Part shown: positions 61,798 to 64,000 of the stretch, piece by piece
Layout of the letters: each line of letters begins with the position of its first letter
Position numbering within the stretch: position 1 is the stretch's first letter
NCBI RefSeq assembly: GCF_014207745.1
Contig: NZ_JACHJB010000003.1
Coordinates: forward strand, 1,054,001-1,118,000
Reading direction: 5' to 3'
DNA: 64,000 nt
Origin: Nonomuraea muscovyensis
GTDB lineage: Bacteria; Actinomycetota; Actinomycetes; Streptosporangiales; Streptosporangiaceae
The notes under the pieces: generated by a model
Told to the model about the DNA's origin: nothing
What the model saw: only the letters and a program-made list of their open reading frames with translations
The model's database searches: none
Position numbers and translations under genes: made by a program

Positions 61798-63141
61798 TCA
61801 CAGGCGTTCGAAGCCGCGCATCCGCTCCCAGTCGGTGACCGCCGTCTCGAACGCCTCCAGCTCGGCCCGCGCCGCCTGCGCGTAGTGCCGCACCACCGCG
61901 TCGCCGAACACCTTGGCCGCCAGCTCGCCGCCCTCCCACAGCCGCAGCGCCTCGGCCAGCGTCGCCGGCAGCCGGGGCACCGACGGGTCGGCCAGGGCGT
62001 TGGCCTCGTGCGGGGCGGGCAGCGGCAGCCGGTTCTCGATCCCGTACAGGCCGGCGGCGACCATGGCGGCCAGAGCCAGGTAGGGGTTGGCGTCCCCGCC
62101 CGGCACCCGGTGCTCGATGCGCAGCGACGCGCCCGAGCCGACCACGCGGATCGGGCAGGTGCGGTTGTCCCTGCCCCAGGTGATGCCGGTCGGGGCGAAC
62201 GCACCGGGCCGCAGGCGCTTGTAGGAGTTGACGTTCGGGGCCATCAGCAGCGTCAGCTCGGGCAGGCAGGCGAGCTGGCCCGCCACGAAGTGCCGCATGA
62301 GCTCCGCCATGCCGTCGCCGGCCGCCTCGTCGGCGAACACCGCCGTGCCGTCCGTGCCGCGCAGCGACAGGTGGACGTGGCAGGAGTTGCCCTCGCCCTC
62401 GTCGAACTTCGGCATGAACGTCAGCGCCACGCCCTCCTGGGCGGCGATCTGCTTGGCGCCGTTCTTGAACAGGACGTGCTTGTCGCAGGTGGCCATCGCC
62501 TCGTCGTAGCGGAAGACGATCTCGTACTGGCCGGCGTGGCACTCCCCGCGGGCCGTCTCCATCGGCAGCCCGGCCCGCACCATCTCGCGGCGGATCCGGC
62601 GCACGACGGGCTCGATCTCGGCCAGCCCCTGCAGCGAGTAGTCCACGTTGTAGCGGGTGGCGGTCTCCAGGCCGTGGTAGCGGCGCTCCCAGGCGTCCCG
62701 GTAGGTGTCACGGAAGACCAGGAACTCCAGCTCGGTGCCGGCGAACGCGGTCAGCCCGCGTTCGGCGAGCCGGTCGAGCTGCGTGCGCAGGATGCGGCGC
62801 GGGGCCACCTCGACCGGCTCGCCGCCGGGCCAGACGGCGTCGGCGAGGACGAGCGCGGTGCCCGGGTCCCAGGGGAGCGGGCGCAGCGTGGCCGGGTCGG
62901 GCCGCAGCACGAAGTCGCCGAAGCCGGAGTTCCAGGCGTCGATGGCGTACCCGGGGCCGGTGCCCATCTCCACGTCGGACGCCAGCAGGTAGACGCACGC
63001 GCCGAAGCCCTGCCGCGCCACCTCCTCCAGGAAGTACGGCACCGACAGGCGGCTGCCCTGCAGGCGGCCCTGCAGGTCGGGGACGCTGACGATGACCTCC
63101 TCCGCCCGGTGGCGCAGCTCCTCGTAGGTGAGCGCCGTCAT
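61798..63141 (-). CDS. Glutamine-synthetase-like gamma-glutamyl ligase
   Basis: The 447-residue protein has the GS catalytic domain: FAGTELEFLVFRDTYRD (metal Glu), ETARGECHAGQYEIVFRYDE (second Glu and His/Gln), EGNSCHVHLSL (His), LLMAPNVNSYKRLRPGAFAP and RIEHRVPGGDANPYLALAAM. It is closer to the GlnA3-type group that glutamylates polyamines or amines than to GlnA1. ATG 63141 follows GGAGG and overlaps the upstream siderophore-synthetase stop, which suggests joint function. Confidence 0.88.
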   Translation of the reverse strand: MTALTYEELRHRAEEVIVSVPDLQGRLQGSRLSVPYFLEEVARQGFGACVYLLASDVEMGTGPGYAIDAWNSGFGDFVLRPDPATLRPLPWDPGTALVLADAVWPGGEPVEVAPRRILRTQLDRLAERGLTAFAGTELEFLVFRDTYRDAWERRYHGLETATRYNVDYSLQGLAEIEPVVRRIRREMVRAGLPMETARGECHAGQYEIVFRYDEAMATCDKHVLFKNGAKQIAAQEGVALTFMPKFDEGEGNSCHVHLSLRGTDGTAVFADEAAGDGMAELMRHFVAGQLACLPELTLLMAPNVNSYKRLRPGAFAPTGITWGRDNRTCPIRVVGSGASLRIEHRVPGGDANPYLALAAMVAAGLYGIENRLPLPAPHEANALADPSVPRLPATLAEALRLWEGGELAAKVFGDAVVRHYAQAARAELEAFETAVTDWERMRGFERL

Positions 63142-64000
63142 CGGACCTCCTCCTTCCGCGCGACGGGCTTCTGCCGGACGACTGGATCGGCGAGTGGATC
63201 GGCGAGTGGATTCGCGACGGTGCCGTGGACCACGTCGAAGCCCTCGTCCCGCTCGGCCCGGTCGTGGAAACCGCCGCCGAGCAGCTGTTCCCGGTTCAGC
63301 GCCACCCGGTCGAAGCGGGGCGCGAGCAGGCCGAACGCCTCCGACCGGCCGGCCAGGTCGGGGAACCGGGCGTGGTACCGGTCGATCTCGGCGCGCACCA
63401 GCCCCCAGAACTCCGCCTCCGGCACGCCGAGATGCCGCTCGGCCAGCGGCGCGAAGAACCGGAAGTGGCCCGCGAAGACCGCGCTGAGCAGCGAGTGCGC
63501 CAGGTCCCCGGCCGGCCAGCGCAGCAGCACCCCGCGGGCCCGCGCCGACAGGCTCGCGTACTCGGGCAGGTCGTCGGGCAGCAGGTTGACGTCCTCGGCG
63601 AAGTCCTTGAGCGCGATGCCGACGGGGACCTCGGCGGCGTCGTAGAGGATCACGGTGTTCTCGCCGTGCGGGCAGTACGCCACGCCGTACCGGTAGAGGT
63701 AGTGCAGCAGCCCCGGCAGCAACGCCGACAGGAACCGGGCCAGCCAGGCGCGCGGCGCGAGCCCGGAGCGCCCGACCAGCTCGGCCACCAGGGCGCGGCC
63801 GTCCGACCCGATCTTGAGCAGGGCGGCCATGGTGCGCGCCCGCTCGCCCTCGCCGAGCAGCGCCGCCACCGGTTCGCGCCACACCGCGCCGAGCAGCTCG
63901 TGATAGCGGTACGGCGCGTCGCGCACGCCGTCGTAGAGCGGGTGGCGCACGGCGACGGCGGCCACCTCGCCGAGCGGATGGAAGCGCAGCTCGTCGCGCA
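63138..64000 (-). CDS. IucA/IucC-family siderophore synthetase, C-terminal part
   Basis: The frame runs off the right edge, so about 287 C-terminal residues are seen. VAYCPHGENTVILYDAAEVP with IALKDFAEDVNLLPDDL is the family catalytic region, and the remaining part resembles the FhuF-like end. NIS synthetases join carboxylates (for example citrate) to amines or alcohols. The stop overlaps the start of the glutamine-synthetase-like gene (ATGA). A Pro/Asp-rich repeat (NPLADPLADPV) near the end is unusual. Confidence 0.88.
   Translation of the reverse strand, partial: RDELRFHPLGEVAAVAVRHPLYDGVRDAPYRYHELLGAVWREPVAALLGEGERARTMAALLKIGSDGRALVAELVGRSGLAPRAWLARFLSALLPGLLHYLYRYGVAYCPHGENTVILYDAAEVPVGIALKDFAEDVNLLPDDLPEYASLSARARGVLLRWPAGDLAHSLLSAVFAGHFRFFAPLAERHLGVPEAEFWGLVRAEIDRYHARFPDLAGRSEAFGLLAPRFDRVALNREQLLGGGFHDRAERDEGFDVVHGTVANPLADPLADPVVRQKPVARKEEVR

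Overview
The window is high-GC DNA with dense GTG/ATG starts and ATGA overlaps. It carries a WhiB-like protein, many GntR/TetR regulators, ECF sigma factors of actinobacterial types, an actinomycete integrative and conjugative element (AICE) and an actinobacterial-style paa operon. This points to a filamentous actinomycete, most likely of the Streptosporangiales (Nonomuraea/Microbispora-like); the order is inference, not proven by the sequence.

Layout. 1-3536: the 3' end of cas1, cas2, a leader and a long CRISPR array (33 good 37-bp repeats plus decayed ones), running left to right. 3565-18023: an AICE backbone read mainly leftward (integrase, excisionase, DUF3631 ATPase, Prim-Pol, SSB, FtsK/TraB transfer ATPase, DUF2637 spread protein, WhiB-like regulator) followed by its control genes (an HTH/tetratricopeptide regulator, a triple-GntR repressor coupled to a kinase-like APH protein, a GntR/UTRA repressor). 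18024-25345: cargo, with a large secreted DNRLRE/LamG/FnIII protein next to a small membrane protein, then decayed sequence ending in the 3' half of tRNA-Arg(CCG), a probable attachment site. 25348-26679: an intact IS481-type element with a 15-bp target duplication inside the tRNA 3' end. 26701-31846: hairpins, a small decayed second CRISPR array, and fragments of IS630, IS3, IS21 and IS481 elements, a MarR regulator and a serine recombinase. 31853-38659: a Ser/Thr kinase with WD40 repeats, broken AT-richer genes, a lipoprotein, a membrane-bound NACHT NTPase, and a metalloprotease and a DUF998 gene both truncated at a common junction.

From about 38.7 kb the sequence looks like ordinary chromosome: a HEAT-type DNA alkylation repair protein, an ECF42 sigma factor with its DGPF partner, an ECF41 sigma factor with a pyridine-nucleotide-disulfide oxidoreductase, and stress/housekeeping genes. 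At 50.8-59.0 kb is the phenylacetate catabolic locus: a TetR repressor (PaaR), paaF/paaH/paaZ, then paaABCDE. Two copies of one inverted operator lie before paaF and before paaA, so one repressor probably controls both transcription units. The ring is epoxidised by PaaABCE (PaaD matures the complex), opened and oxidised by PaaZ, and shortened by PaaF/PaaH. The ligase (paaK), isomerase (paaG) and thiolase (paaJ) are not in the window. The right edge holds an FAD monooxygenase, and a glutamine-synthetase-like gene translationally coupled to an IucA/IucC siderophore synthetase that runs off the window.

No complete tRNA or rRNA gene was found. The mobile region contains many single-base frameshifts, so read-level checking would help separate decay from sequencing error.
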